Shown here piece by piece: positions 47,301 to 59,935 of a stretch of DNA of 64,000 nucleotides (within the stretch, counting starts at the first letter, position 1; each line of letters begins with the position of its first letter). The notes below the pieces were generated by a model. It ran no database searches and was not told the DNA's origin. It saw nothing but the letters and a program-made list of their open reading frames with translations. The stretch is from assembly GCA_021904315.1 (NCBI GenBank), contig CM038922.1, positions 8,345,347 to 8,409,346 of the forward strand. Reading direction: 5' to 3'. Origin of the DNA: Sphagnum magellanicum. Its lineage: Eukaryota; Streptophyta; Sphagnopsida; Sphagnales; Sphagnaceae. Both the position numbers and the translations under genes were made by a program.

Positions 47301-50300
47301 TTCTTTTAATTTTAAAATTAAAAAAATTAAATATATATTTTTTGATGTAGCCAAAATGATGGTCTTCCATAACAAGATTTCACCAAATTTGGCTATAAAC
47401 AAGATTTGAAAACTAAAAAGTAACCTTTTTAAATTTTTGGCCATGTAATGGATCAAGATTCCTAATATAAAAGCTTGATGATTTCTCCTTTTTAAATTTT
47501 GATTAAATTTTTTTTCATCCCAAAATATTAAAAATCTAGCCTTTTATAATTAAAATTTCACTAGGAAAAAAATCATCAATTGTGTACATTCACACACATA
47601 ATTTTTGTTTGTATGAGAATATGGACACAATTATGTGTTAATGAAGAGGATATGTCTTACAAATAGCTTTACTATAATTAGTTCTATGACACCAACTTCA
47701 TTTTTGGAGGGCCAAAGTAAAAGCACTACACAAAGTTATGATAACATTAATGATCAATGTAAAACTCTATCCATAATGACAAGCCATCCTCAACTTTCAA
47801 CTTTGAACAATTATTGACTTTTCAATTTTAGATGAACATTCAATTACAAAAACGCAAATCTTCCATTTGCAATGGAATGTCAGTGTCCCTTGTAAGAACC
47901 AAATAATATATACAATGCGTGTACATGCCTTACAAAACAAAAACAACCTAGTATGGAGAGACAACACCAAACTTGGCTATATTATAACACCAACTTTGAC
48001 ACACCCCAAGGTTTTTGAAAAGGTATCAAGGGTGAAAAACTTTGTTGATTCTTGATTTAGCAATGGAATGTGTTTAACTCCCAAGTTATAGTTGGTTTAA
48101 CCCCCTATGTTAGACATTTTAGTGGTCAATAGTCAAAATGCTAGTTTGATTACCGACCATTTAATTGTACATAAGTTGTGTGTAAGAACATTGTTGCACA
48201 CTTCACAAATCCTCAACCAATTTTAGTCCTTCAAGCTTGCCATTGCCATTGATATGTTCCATTGCTTTTGTGACATCCTATAGCACCTAAATGAACCTTC
48301 CCACAAAACAAAACTTGTGTAACTTCAAATGAACTTTAAAAGACAAATGGGAGTTGTCAATATCTCCTTTGTTGCATTGTGACAATGTAAAAACACAATG
48401 TTTAAACAATGTCCAAACAAATTTTTATATTGTTTCACAATGTTTTCTAAGAATGAAAAACATTCATTACAACTTTTAAAATGTGCTAAAAGATATTTTA
48501 TAATTGTCAAATTACTTTCAAATTGATTTAGATGTTAAATTAATATACTAGAGAGGTTCCCATGCAACACACAATTTCAACATTATGTTAATTTATGAGT
48601 CTTGCAAACATGTTAAAAAACCTTGTACATTTGAAGTGGTTTTTAAAAACATCAATGTACGCAAATGCATACATTTAACCTTACATCTTCAAACTACAAA
48701 TACAATTGTAAATACAACTTCAATTATAATTTACATGTGATGTATTTGTTGCTATTTCTTCCCATTTGCAACTGCACTCATTTGCATGTGTTGCAATTTC
48801 TCACTCTTTTAATGCATCATATCTTATCCTATAGACCCTACAAGGACAAAATATTTGTCTTACATCGATATGACAATTTTTAAATCAAAGTGTTGAATGT
48901 TGTTGATGATGGCATGTGCAATGGAGTGGAGGTGCGATTGAGGGCAACAAGATGTGCATAGTATGAAATGGATAACAAATGAAGGGTGATGGCCCTTTAA
49001 CAGGCCATTTTTTGGGCCAAATTTTTACCCTAATTTTTTTTTCTTTTTACATTATGTGTTTTTAATGTTATTTTGAGTTGTTGTTGTTTAAATTATATAG
49101 TTTGCCATTCTATGTATGTGTTTCATATGATGGTACATTACATACATAATAAATCACACAACATGCATGTAATAAAACCTTGAAAGGAAGGGTTGAAACA
49201 AATTATTTAGTTTTGAAGGAAAAGAAAAGGGAAATAATTGAGGTTTTCAAGTTTAGAAGTTTCAAGCATAAATTCTAGTTCAAACCTTAAAATGAAATCA
49301 TGACCCTATTTAATAAAAATGTTTCACCCCATTTGTTTATAGTCAATAATTAGAATTTCTTTGACTCACAATTTTTAGTCAAATAATTAATTAAGAAAAA
49401 AAAAACCTTAAAATCTATAATTTGACCTTTTCACTATATTTTTGCAAAGTTCCAAGTTTTCTTATGGATGATTTTTAAAAAAAAATTCAACAAAGCATTG
49501 GATTTTTCTTATTAATCAAAATAAACAAATTTGTAAGTGGTTGATGGTGATAGACTATTAAGAGAGAAAAAATAGGTATTCAATCACTACCACATCAATG
49601 ACATCATGTAAACTAATGTCCCATGGTATCATATTTTACATAGACTAACCAACTCCATTTATCTTAGATTTTGGGGGATTTGTTCTTAATTGAATAAGTA
49701 GATTTTTTTTTGGAATTAAATCACAAGTTACTATAAAATTTTAAAATTTGAAATTAAATATCAAGTTAGTATAAATATCTTGAATATTGGTCTACACTTG
49801 TTGGTACCAATAGTTGTGATTTTAAAAGTTTGATACTAACCAAAGCCAATATTGGTTTGGTATTTCATCATAACATTTTACTTTCATTGAAATGATAGGT
49901 TGTATTAGAATATATTTTTATAGTTTTAGGAGGATTTTTAAAAATAAAATAAAATAATAATCAAACATAGATAGAAGTTAGGGACAAAACAATCAAAAAT
50001 TTGAAATTTAATCTCAATTTTTAAATGTACTTAACATGATGTAATATGGAAGGTCATCAACACAAACAAAAATAATCCTTCAACAAGCTTCTTAATTAAA
50101 TATATATTTTTAGGCTTCCCACTTCACTTGCCCATTGAATACCCTGGTACTTTTGGTGGCTTTGGCACAAATTATAATAATTTTGAAAATGAAAAAAAAA
50201 TCAAAATTACTTTGATTAAATAACAAGTTTTTGTGAAGGAAATGAAGACTTTTTGGGGGTATACAATTTTGAAATGGAATCTTTAAAATGAATGAATTAT

Positions 50301-53036
50301 TTGGTAGACATGTGTTAAAGTTGTTGCCTTTCTACAATTATAGTCAAAAGCCATTAAAAACATGGAATGTTTATTTTTAAAACCCTAAGATCTCTATTGA
50401 TATTAAGTAGCAGTTTGCAAGAAACAATAAAAATTAGTTGTTGAATATTGATGGGGGTGTCATTGGACCACCTTATGGGGGCAATATAAACCCATTATAA
50501 GAATATTATACTAAGGCTATACGAATTTAGTTGGTTTATTGATACTTAGACAAGTGCTAATCAACGTACCATGGTTCCATTGATATACATTGATTTGAAC
50601 TTGGTTTTAAAGTGTGAGCACCTTGATCATATCATTTTAACATTTAGAATTTTCATTACCAATTGGTGTTTTGACCCCAAAAATAAAAATAAAATAGTAA
50701 TGAAGTATTTTGAAAAATCATTTAAACTAAATCGACAATTCCATGTTTTGAAAGTTAATTATGAAAATGAATGAATGCATGACTTAGTGCAAAGCCTTGG
50801 ACTCAGAGGCTATGATTTTAAAATTCTTTTTAGGGATTTACATTCTTGTTCCATGAGAAATCAAGTCTTCCTTAGAAAATGAGATCATGTGGACTTTTGA
50901 TGTTCAAAAGTTCAAGTTTAACGAGGTTTAATAGAGAGTCACAATTTATATATTTTGTATATAGAAAAGTCCAAGTCTATTAAGGTCTCACTTAGAAAGT
51001 TGCAATTCACAAGTTCAAAACAAAGTAGACGAAAATTGTACTTTGATAAAGAATAAAGTTGACATATTGTATTGTTGTTGAAAAACATTTGACAACATTT
51101 GATGAAAAATTATGTACTTAATTCTTAATTCTTTTCAAGCTAGGGGCCAAAAATCAACGTGTGCATAATATTTCATAATATTTTATTATGCACTACATAT
51201 GTTTGAAATGAAAAATAAATATTGTTTTTGGGAAAAGAGAAAGTAGAACTCAATGTGGATAGTTGCATGAATAGGTGGACCCATTCAAATTTCCATATTT
51301 GAAATCCAACTTTTACTATTACATAAAGAATGTCATACTTTCACGGCTCATATGTCCTTGAGTTTGAATAAAGTGGTTGTGGGGGTTTATTATAACTTAG
51401 AATCTAAATCAAAACCTAAGCTTAAATTTAGATATAGCTTGAATTCTAGGGTTTTTTTTTTCAATTTGGACATGCTTTGGAATCCAAATTTTGGAATTGA
51501 AATCAAACATGTGAAATATTTCAACAAACACCTTGTCACATAGTGGTTCTACTTTTCAAATGACATTGATAAAAACGATAAATATTCAACATACTCAATT
51601 GGAACACATGGTGATTAACATGGTGAAGCCCAAGTGGATCCTTCAATTGTGGGGGAAATGTTTTATACTATATGGTGAATTCCACATTACCTTAGAATGA
51701 AATGATACCAAAAATTAACAGGCCTTTAATTTTTGTATTTGCAAACTAGTTTCAAGCAAATATGCATTCATCAAGCAAATCAAGTATAAGTATGTGAACA
51801 TTTCACACAAGATTTCAACTAGGTTTGGTACCTAATATGTAGCCCATACACAACATTTGGAATGCAATTTTAACCAACAACGAATGACATGGTGTGTATG
51901 TATTGATTAAGAAAAACAAATAGGTAAAGTGTATGATATTGATGCAAAAAACCATGCAATTTTTTTTTGCATTTAATGACTCATGTGTGAAATCCATTGG
52001 CCAAAAATCAATTACACAATATCTTGAATAATCCTTTACAAGCAACAAAAGACGACCAAGGTCAAGACAATAATGATGTTGGTATTGGTGGTAGTAGCAA
52101 CAATTTGTGAATGCAACAATCAAACTCCACTTTGTCATTTGCTACATCATAATATCAAAATGGTGTGTGACATCAACCTCCTTGATGTCACTTAATCACA
52201 CATCCACTTGATTAGCAGCACTAAATCAACACAACATGCTAAACAATGGTTGTGATCATGGTGTTGGTACTAATGGTTTAGCAACAATGGTATTAATGAA
52301 GAATGAAAACCACATTGCAACACAACATCATCACGAGATGCAACAAATGAGGCAAAATGACAACAACAACAATTAGCTCTCAAATCCATCATCTAATTCA
52401 ATCTCTTTTCACATGTACAACAAGATGTCTTTAATGTTAGGATGATCCTTTGCACAAAGGTTGTAACATCAAGGTGTGCGATGCTTGCTTGAGAGAAAGT
52501 TGTTGTAGATAAATGAAAACAAGGAGTTTCATTGAATGGAAGAGGTCATGAAAACCTTAAGAAGATTAGGAAAGCTATTAACAATAATTTGAAAATATTT
52601 ATTTTATTTTATTGTTAGTGGTTGAAACAATTTACTACCTCTTATCCCTATCACAAATATTAATGTGATTATTAATGAGTCATGTAAACATGCTACATTG
52701 GCTACTAATCAATCAAATGCCAAGATATGTGAACAATGCTAATTTTACATTCAAGTTCCCAACAACTTTACCTTCATGTGTGAAGAAGGTATCTTCAGTT
52801 TTGCCTCTTGGTTATTGTTGTGGAAGGTAACCAACCAAGTCCTAACTTAACCAGAATCTCAGTAGATTGAAAATTAAAAACTAACCAGCACTACTAACCT
52901 GGGCTACTTGGGGCTAACCAGGAAACCTAGACCTGAACTAGTAGTGCAAAGGAGCAGATCCAGATCAACACATTTACAAAAACAGACTCACAGAAATGTT
53001 ATCTTCAAAAAAGGCAAGAATCTGCTCAACATTAGG
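44386..53036. other. long AT-rich intergenic stretch, no gene recognised
   Basis: 44570-44860 is C/T-rich and 44930-45110 A/G-rich, making long low-complexity frames on both strands. There is a (GT)n run near 45590-45604. A GTAGGTAGGTA-type run sits near 46130-46170. Elsewhere there are only short frames, none with a recognisable domain. Confidence 0.4.
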
Positions 53037-53122
53037 GTTTTTTGGGGGGTTTTTTAGGGTTTTCTTTTGGGGGTTTTTTGGGGGGGTTTTTTAGGGTTTT
53101 TTTGGGGGGTTTTGGTGGGGGG
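53030..53122 (+). repeat. G-rich telomere-like tract with quadruplex potential
   Basis: Many runs of four to seven G separated by TTTT or TTTTTTA, including two TTTTTTAGGGTTTT units. The + strand has well over four G-runs within 40 bases. It looks like degenerate telomere-type sequence. Confidence 0.85.
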
Positions 53123-54063
53123 CACAAATGAAAAAAAATTCATTGCAAGGAGGAAACCCAACATTGATTTTGGGTTTGGACTCATATTAATAAAAGCTTC
53201 ATATCTTTTCAAACTTGAGAGAGTGTGTATTGGAATCAACATTTGCTAACTTTTATGAGATTTGAAATTTTTTTGCAAACTTTATGACTCTGCCATTTTA
53301 ATTGTTTTTAATGTCATTGGGGGGAGGAGGGGGTGGGAGCCAGAGTTAGTTTGTTACATCCATTTGACCTCATAGTAGTTAAGTTACCCCCATTCAACAC
53401 TCTGCATTGGGATTGCAGAGCATGCTGTCTAGTGGGGCAGTGAAAATTAAAGGAAAATGGGCTTATGTAAGCTCAGAGAAAGGCAGAGAGGCCCAGAGTT
53501 AGTATTAAAGTGCTAGTAGCCTAGTCTTGTTGTTGTTGTTGGTGCTCTTTCTTCTTAATGTTTGTGCCCACTTAATGACTCAACTACTAATTGGGCATTC
53601 CCATGAGCATTGTGGGTGTGTGTTAGGTCTACTAAGTACAACATTGAAGAAATTAGGTAACTACTAACAACATAACCCACACTTATGGGTTTGAGGGTTT
53701 AGTGGAAGTGTATGGTTAACCACTAAAAAACCACTTCCATTTTCAAAAGGAGTCCTTCAATGTAACAACAACCCACTATGTTACATTTTCTCCAGGAATG
53801 CACTCCCATGGGAGAGTGTACCCTCTACCCATATGCCCATCTCCAATGTCCCCAACTCACTCAACCCGCTTAAGTTAACTTCCATCTTGTCCATGAAAGA
53901 TAACCTCAGGTGTTGGGTATCCCTAACCCCAAGGTAGGAATTTTTATATAAGTTCTTTGAATTATTATTTCATTATTTATGATCCAAAAAACCATAAATC
54001 CACATAAAAGTAATGTTTATTTAAATTTTTTTGAAGATTTGAGGGGTGGTGGATGTGTGTGTT
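53123..54063. other. intergenic, nothing recognised
   Basis: No gene. A short (TTG)n run lies near 53528-53540 and a G-rich patch near 53318-53337. Confidence 0.3.
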
Positions 54064-54084
54064 GGGGGGGGGGGGGGGGGGGGG
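54064..54084 (+). repeat. 21-base G homopolymer
   Basis: Uninterrupted run of G from 54064 to 54084; the exact length may be a sequencing or assembly approximation. Confidence 0.9.
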
Positions 54085-54309
54085 AGGGATTAGCTCTATG
54101 GAGGTGATCATCTTTTTGGACCAATCATGGGAATTTATGGCTTTGTGTTAGAGGGCTTGGTTATGGATCCATTCCATCTAAAAGAGTACAAGGGACGGTT
54201 GTTGTAAAGAAGAAATACATAAACTACTAATGATGTACAATAATAACTTACATGTTTTGTTCTTAATTTTAGTAAGCATCAAAGCAAAAATTTTCACAAG
54301 TTTTTACAA

Positions 54310-54592
54310 AATGTAACTCCATGGGTATGAGAACCACTCCCCATCCATGGGCCAATGTCTTTGATGGATGTGCCATTGGAGATTAAGTGGCAATAGGAGT
54401 TGTAAAAACGAGCCCATGGCCACTCCATGTCCATGGACCATTTTCTTTGATGGATGTGCTATTGAAGATTAATTGACAATAGGAGTTGTAAAAACAAGAC
54501 CCATGGTCACTCCACGTCCATGAGCCATTTTCTTTGATGGATGTCCCATTGAAGATTAATTGGCAATAGGAGTTGTAAAAACAAGCCCATCG
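54310..54592. repeat. ~86-bp tandem repeat, three copies
   Basis: GGAGTTGTAAAAAC occurs at 54396, 54482 and 54569, each preceded by TTTGATGGATGT and a CATTGRAGATTAA block and followed by CCATGG-type sequence. Copies are over 85% alike by eye. The unit keeps a - strand frame open, but its translation is not protein-like. Confidence 0.9.
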
Positions 54593-56129
54593 CAAATCAA
54601 GTTTTGTTTTCATCTTGTACGACCACAATTTGTTAACCAATAACCTACATATAGAGTAGTCTACCATTTAGTGTGGGATTTTCACCATCACCTCACATGT
54701 TGCAATGACAAGAAGATTTTGATTAAAAAATAGTAGATTTTTTGTTCACTTGAATCCAAGGTTCATGACATTTTTTGCATTGCAATTTAAATTTTTTTTC
54801 CCTCATGACATGATTCCCTCATGTTCAAACTAAATTTGATATGTTCACAAAGATTAGATTAGATTAGATTGTGGGATGTTGTCCATATATTGGAAGTGGA
54901 TTGAGCTGATGAATAAAAAAATAAAATAAAATTGCACCTAGAAATGAAACTACCACAATTAAAGAACTTAGGGTTTAGTGAAAAACCCTAATTAAATCAC
55001 ATTCTGAAATCAAAGTTTAAGCTTTACTAATCAAAGTCAGTACCCTCCCTAATTAAATCAAAATTCTGATAACAAAGTACCTTACAAGATGATTAGTTCA
55101 CTGGGGATTCCACAAAGGGCAACAAAGTGAGGGCTGATTGATCATATGTAAGGTTAATAAGGACTACTAAACTTAATGACCAAAATTAATTAAACCAGCC
55201 ATGTTTTTCTTACTACTACCAACCTAAAACAAGGGGGTGTGGCCTTTGCCATTTACATTAAAAAAGTATCTTAAAAGGCAAAAGAAGAAGAAGAATTATG
55301 GAAACTCAAATATTTCACCATGCAAAAATATAATAAATCTTCAAAAAAAAATCCTCTAAAAAAAAACCAAAATCCTTCATTCAAGATAATTATTATAACT
55401 CTATAATAACTAATTCTAAAGTTTCAACACAAGCCAAAATATCATCTTTCAAAATCCACATATAATAAAAATAGACCTATTATTATTATTATTATTACCT
55501 AATAGGGGCCAAAATCACTTAAGCTACTATAACTCTATAATGAATCTTGACACAATTTCCTTGCCTTGGTAGGCTTAAGGCCAATAAAGCAAGTGAGCTA
55601 ACCACCTTGGTTAGCTGGGGAACTGGAACACCCAACAGAAAACTGTTTCTTGACTAACCATAGCACTCCAAGGTTGGTTTTTTTTTTGGGTCTTCTTTTC
55701 TATTTGAAACCACCCTCCTTGAATGGGAAGATTCAACAAGATTTCTGACAAAAAGGTTTGATACCAAGTGAAGAAAAATAGTAGTAGTTGAAAAACACCC
55801 TAATTAGGGTTTAGGAGCCCTTTTTCATATGTCCCAAGAAAAGAAAAGGAAAAAAAAAGAACCCTTTGGAAAACACCTAGCTAATTATGCCTTCCTTTTC
55901 TCTCTTGCATAATAAGGTGAAGAAGAGTTCTAGAAGGCTTTTCTTGTCATTCTTTTTTCCATTTTTAAAATCCCTTGAAAATGTAGTAGTAGTAGTAGTA
56001 CTAGGGTTTAGGGTACCCCACTAGTACTTTGATGTAAATTTAGGGTTTCTAAAATCTTGAAAAATTTGAAAAGTAGCCCAGCTAGCCAGGCATATGAATA
56101 TTCTAATTTCTAAATGTGAACTTAAAAAA
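54593..56129. other. intergenic, nothing recognised
   Basis: A short GATTA repeat lies near 54853-54868, an (ATT)n run near 55482-55497 and a (TAG)n run near 55985-56000. There are several isolated TTAGGGTTT words. No gene. Confidence 0.35.
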
Positions 56130-56200
56130 AAACCCTAAAAAACCCTAAACCCTAAACCCTAAAGGGACATGAAGGAAGGAAGGAAGGAAGGAAGGAAGCA
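56130..56200. repeat. telomere-like AAACCCT run followed by (GGAA)n
   Basis: AAACCCTAAAAAACCCTAAA and further CCCTAAA units run to 56162; a (GGAA)n microsatellite of about seven units follows at 56171-56198. Confidence 0.92.
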
Positions 56201-56440
56201 AAGGAAGGTTGTGTATGGAGGGAGTGTTAGATGTTAATAATGGCTTATTTAGTGGCAAACAGATTAAAAAAGGGGGGCTCAAGCTTTTGGTCCACCATCA
56301 TCAATTGCTTTGGATTTAATCTTTTGGTTTCTCCAAATTGATGCCCTAATTCTCAAAACTATGGCCAATATTTTGAAGACAATAATTGTTCATGGTACAA
56401 TAATTCCTCTTTCCCTTCATTTCTCTTTGTCCTTTTTGTT

Positions 56441-56482
56441 TAGGGTTTAGGGTTTAGCTCTTGTTTAAGAGCTAAACCCTAA
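56441..56482 (+). repeat. telomere-motif hairpin, perfect 16-bp stem
   Basis: TTAGGGTTTAGCTCTT (56447-56462) and AAGAGCTAAACCCTAA (56467-56482) are exact reverse complements around a GTTT loop, preceded by another TTTAGGG unit. Confidence 0.93.
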
Positions 56483-58869
56483 GCTCTTGTTTTGGGTTGT
56501 TTTAGTTGTGATTTACTCTAAATATTATTCCACTTTTTTTTTTTTTTTGGTGGCGAAAAACGGGTTACCCCCACAACTTCATGTCCCTTTTTGCATGTTT
56601 TAAATATATATTTTGTTGGGTTCTTTTTCATTTTGCATTTGTAAGGGGAACTTTGAAAATATGTGGTTAATTCTTTTGCTTGCTTCGATAACTTTGTCGA
56701 TTTGCATAATTAATTAAAATGTTTTGAGATATCTTTTTTTCATACTTTTGGTTCAACAATTGAAATTTGTTTAATCTTCTTGTTTATATTTGAAATGATT
56801 TTTATTTTTATTTTTATTTTATTTATTTATTATTATTTTTGGGGGTTGTGTATTGAAGAAATTTTAATTTTTTTTTTCTGTAGTCAATTGATAGGAGTTG
56901 CATTCTAGAATGGTAGATCTATGAGTAAATTTGTGCAATTATGGTCCGCAAAGAAAAAAAAGGTTGTTTTTCATAATCTATGTTTGTAACAAATTTTCAT
57001 GAAGAATAAATTGCTTCAAAGATAGAGAGTTTGATCAATCCCCGAGTAAAAAATATGGTACACACAAATGAGAATAAGAAGCCCTCCACCCCATCCCCCC
57101 CCCCCTCCAAATACACACACAAATGAGAACAAGAAGGCCGATAACCTTGACCTAATTCTCATAATAACTGACAACAATAATAATGTCTTCGTGTCCGAAC
57201 ATGTCATACCCCCCCGCCTCTCTTGTAAGTGGACAATTAAGTGGACTATTAGTTGGCAAGGTTTCTTCATTGCTATTAGTTCTTTTAGTTCAAGTTTTTG
57301 ATAACCCGGGCTCCCCCAATAAAAGGCCCAAAACAAGGAACCCATAAATGTGCAATTCAAAAATTGAGATATCTCGTTTTAATCCGTGAATTGCACCACA
57401 ATGAGGACGAGGTTTAATATTTTACAGCCTCCACTCCACTCCGCGACCACTATCCCACCCCAAGTGAAGTTGGGGTGGGGTGGGGTGGGCCGGGATGATG
57501 GTAGGGTGATGTTAATTACGTGCACAAATTTAGGGATGACAAAAGAAAGGAATTATGCACGCGATAGAAGATAGCGGAATAAATAAATTATTGCTCCGAT
57601 CTATGAAGCCAAATTGGCCACACTTGTTGCACCAAACTTAACTTTAAATTTTATATTTTAAAAATTTAAAAATTTAATAAATTAGAATTTTTAATAAATT
57701 AATAAATTATTAAAAATTAATTAATTAATTAATTTCCCTTTGGTTTGAAATGAGTATAGGAAAGCTATAAGCCCGCCAGCTTTGAGTTTTTGAAATAAAG
57801 GTCTAAAATTAACCAGCCAGGGTTGCAAGGCTCTTGATACTATTATTATTAGTAGTATTATTATTATATGCTACACACACGCACTTGTTGCAGCCCCCAC
57901 CCCACCCCCCCCCCCAAGGGCACTAAAAACAAAAAAAATGAAGAATAGTCATCATATATATATCTACAACTTAGTTTTTACAAGTCAATTTGTTTGTTTG
58001 CAATTTTCCTCGTCTTCAAGACTTTAGATCGTTTACTTTTAATACGTGTGATTTCCATGTGACTTTTGTTCGGGTGATGCAAATCCCGGTGATGAAAATT
58101 TGAGTGAATGCTGACTACGAGATTTTCTTTTTATTTGACCTTCGAATACAAACAAAATCGGCAGTTGTTAAATGATGATCACCCGTGTCCGACGTCAATG
58201 AAAATCGGTTGAATGTCAATGAAAATGATTTAAAATGGGATCGGGTGGTGGTGGTGTTCGTCTTTCTTTCTTGGGGAACTTGACCATCGTTTCGATGAGG
58301 CCAATGACAAAACCGAAGCAAACCGATGGGTCAATTGCTTCACCCAAATGTGTACAAGGTGAGATCATTCAATTTCTTCACGTATTTATTTATTTATTTA
58401 TTTATTTATTTGACTTATGTTCCTCATAAAAATAAATACTACAAGTACTAAACTATTTGAATTTTTTTTTTTTTTTGGGTTGCCATTTTTTTCCCTTTTG
58501 AAAGAAGTATGAAATCTATTAGGATCGAAATCATCCCAGGAGCAAGCAAAATGACGGTTGATTTTTTATAAATTTCTTAAAATCCCTCCCCCCCCCCCCA
58601 ATGCATATAGCCTATCCTTGACGAACAAGAGTTCAACTTGTTGAACCCACCCACCCGTGACCAATTTGTAGGCTCGATTGATTTTAGAAGGTGCAATTTT
58701 CCTTACATCTCATTCATTGGAAGTCCTTTGCCGGCGGAGAATAGGAAAATAGAAACCCCGTAGAACCCTTTCCTTCTTCCTCTAAATTTTTCCAATTGTG
58801 AACCAAATAACCGAAACTTGGTCATTGAACCCAACCCGACGTCTTCAGCTAGTTTGATAAATAAAGTTT
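56483..58869. other. intergenic, low-complexity tracts
   Basis: Includes C-runs near 57096-57108, 57899-57914 and 58586-58600, an AT-only patch at 57640-57740 and a (TTTA)n run at 58384-58411. No gene is supported. Confidence 0.4.
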
Positions 58870-59005
58870 GCTAATTACAACCGGAAGGAAGGAAAGGAAT
58901 TGTGGCTTAAAATGATAAAACATTGCTAATTACAACCGGAAGGAAAGGAAACATGTGGCTTAAGATGATAAAATATTGCTAATTACAACCGGAATTGTGA
59001 TTTAA
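58870..59005. repeat. ~54-bp tandem repeat, about 2.5 copies
   Basis: GCTAATTACAACCGGAA starts at 58870, 58925 and 58978. The first two units share GGAAGGAA, TGTGGCTTAA and ATGATAAAA. Confidence 0.92.
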
Positions 59006-59196
59006 TCGGTCTTAAGACAACATATGATTATACATAGGGTTGAGTATATGATATGTGGTAAATGTAACCAAAGTTGCCAAATTAAACCATGGTTAGTTTT
59101 CTAATGAGGGTGATGTGGGAGATTTTGTTCCACAATCAAAGAATTTCCCACAAAAAGAAAAAAGAAAAATCTTTTTCTAAAAATAAAAATAAAAAT

Positions 59197-59935
59197 AGGA
59201 GGTGACAGTGACCTAAGAGCCTGAAAATACCTACCTACACACGTGTTTCATAGTGACGTCCCGAACAATCTGGGGGCCCATATGACGTGACACTCCAGGT
59301 GACAAACACAAGAGGAGGTGCCAAAAGACTTAGTGCCCGAGAAAATACATGCACGCTTTGTCTCATAGTGAGGTGCCGAATAATCTAGGGGCCAATGTGA
59401 GGTGACACATCAGGTCACAAACACAAGAAGGGGGTGCCAGAGACTTTGGGCCCGAAAGTCCCTACACACGTTTCATAAGGAGGTTGGGGGGCCATTTGAG
59501 GTGACAAAATGAGGTGTCAGAGACTTAGGTCCGAAAATCCCACACATAAATATGTCTTTCATGATGAGGTACCGAACACTTTCTGGAACTTGTGAAAAGA
59601 CATTCGAGGTGACAAAATAGGAGTGGTCAGAGACTGAGATCTCAAAATCCCCTAAATAAGTTAGGTGTCTCGTAATGAGGTATCGAACAATTGAGGGGGG
59701 CCATATGAGGTGACAAAAGAAGTAGGAGGTGCCAGAGACTTGTAGGGGAGGTGGTGTATCATAATGAATGAGGTCCCGAAAATTTTAGGGGAGCCATGTG
59801 AGGTGACATACGAAGTGACAAAAAGGAGGTGCCAGAGACTCAGGGCCCAAAGATATGCACGTTACTCATAACGATGTCCCGAACGATTGGGGACGGGAAG
59901 GGGAGGACATGTGAGGTGACATTCGAGGTGATTTT
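59197..59935. repeat. ~105-bp degenerate tandem array upstream of the glutaredoxin-like gene, about seven copies
   Basis: The element GGAGGTGCCAGAGACT or a variant starts near 59197, 59313, 59430, 59511, 59620, 59724 and 59825 (spacing 116, 117, 81, 109, 104 and 101). Each unit then has a CCCGAAAA-like part, TTTCATAATGAGGT, CCGAACAAT, GGGGCCATATGAGGTGACA and a spacer. GAGGTGACA is the best-kept word. The array stops about 0.87 kb before the start codon. Confidence 0.9.
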
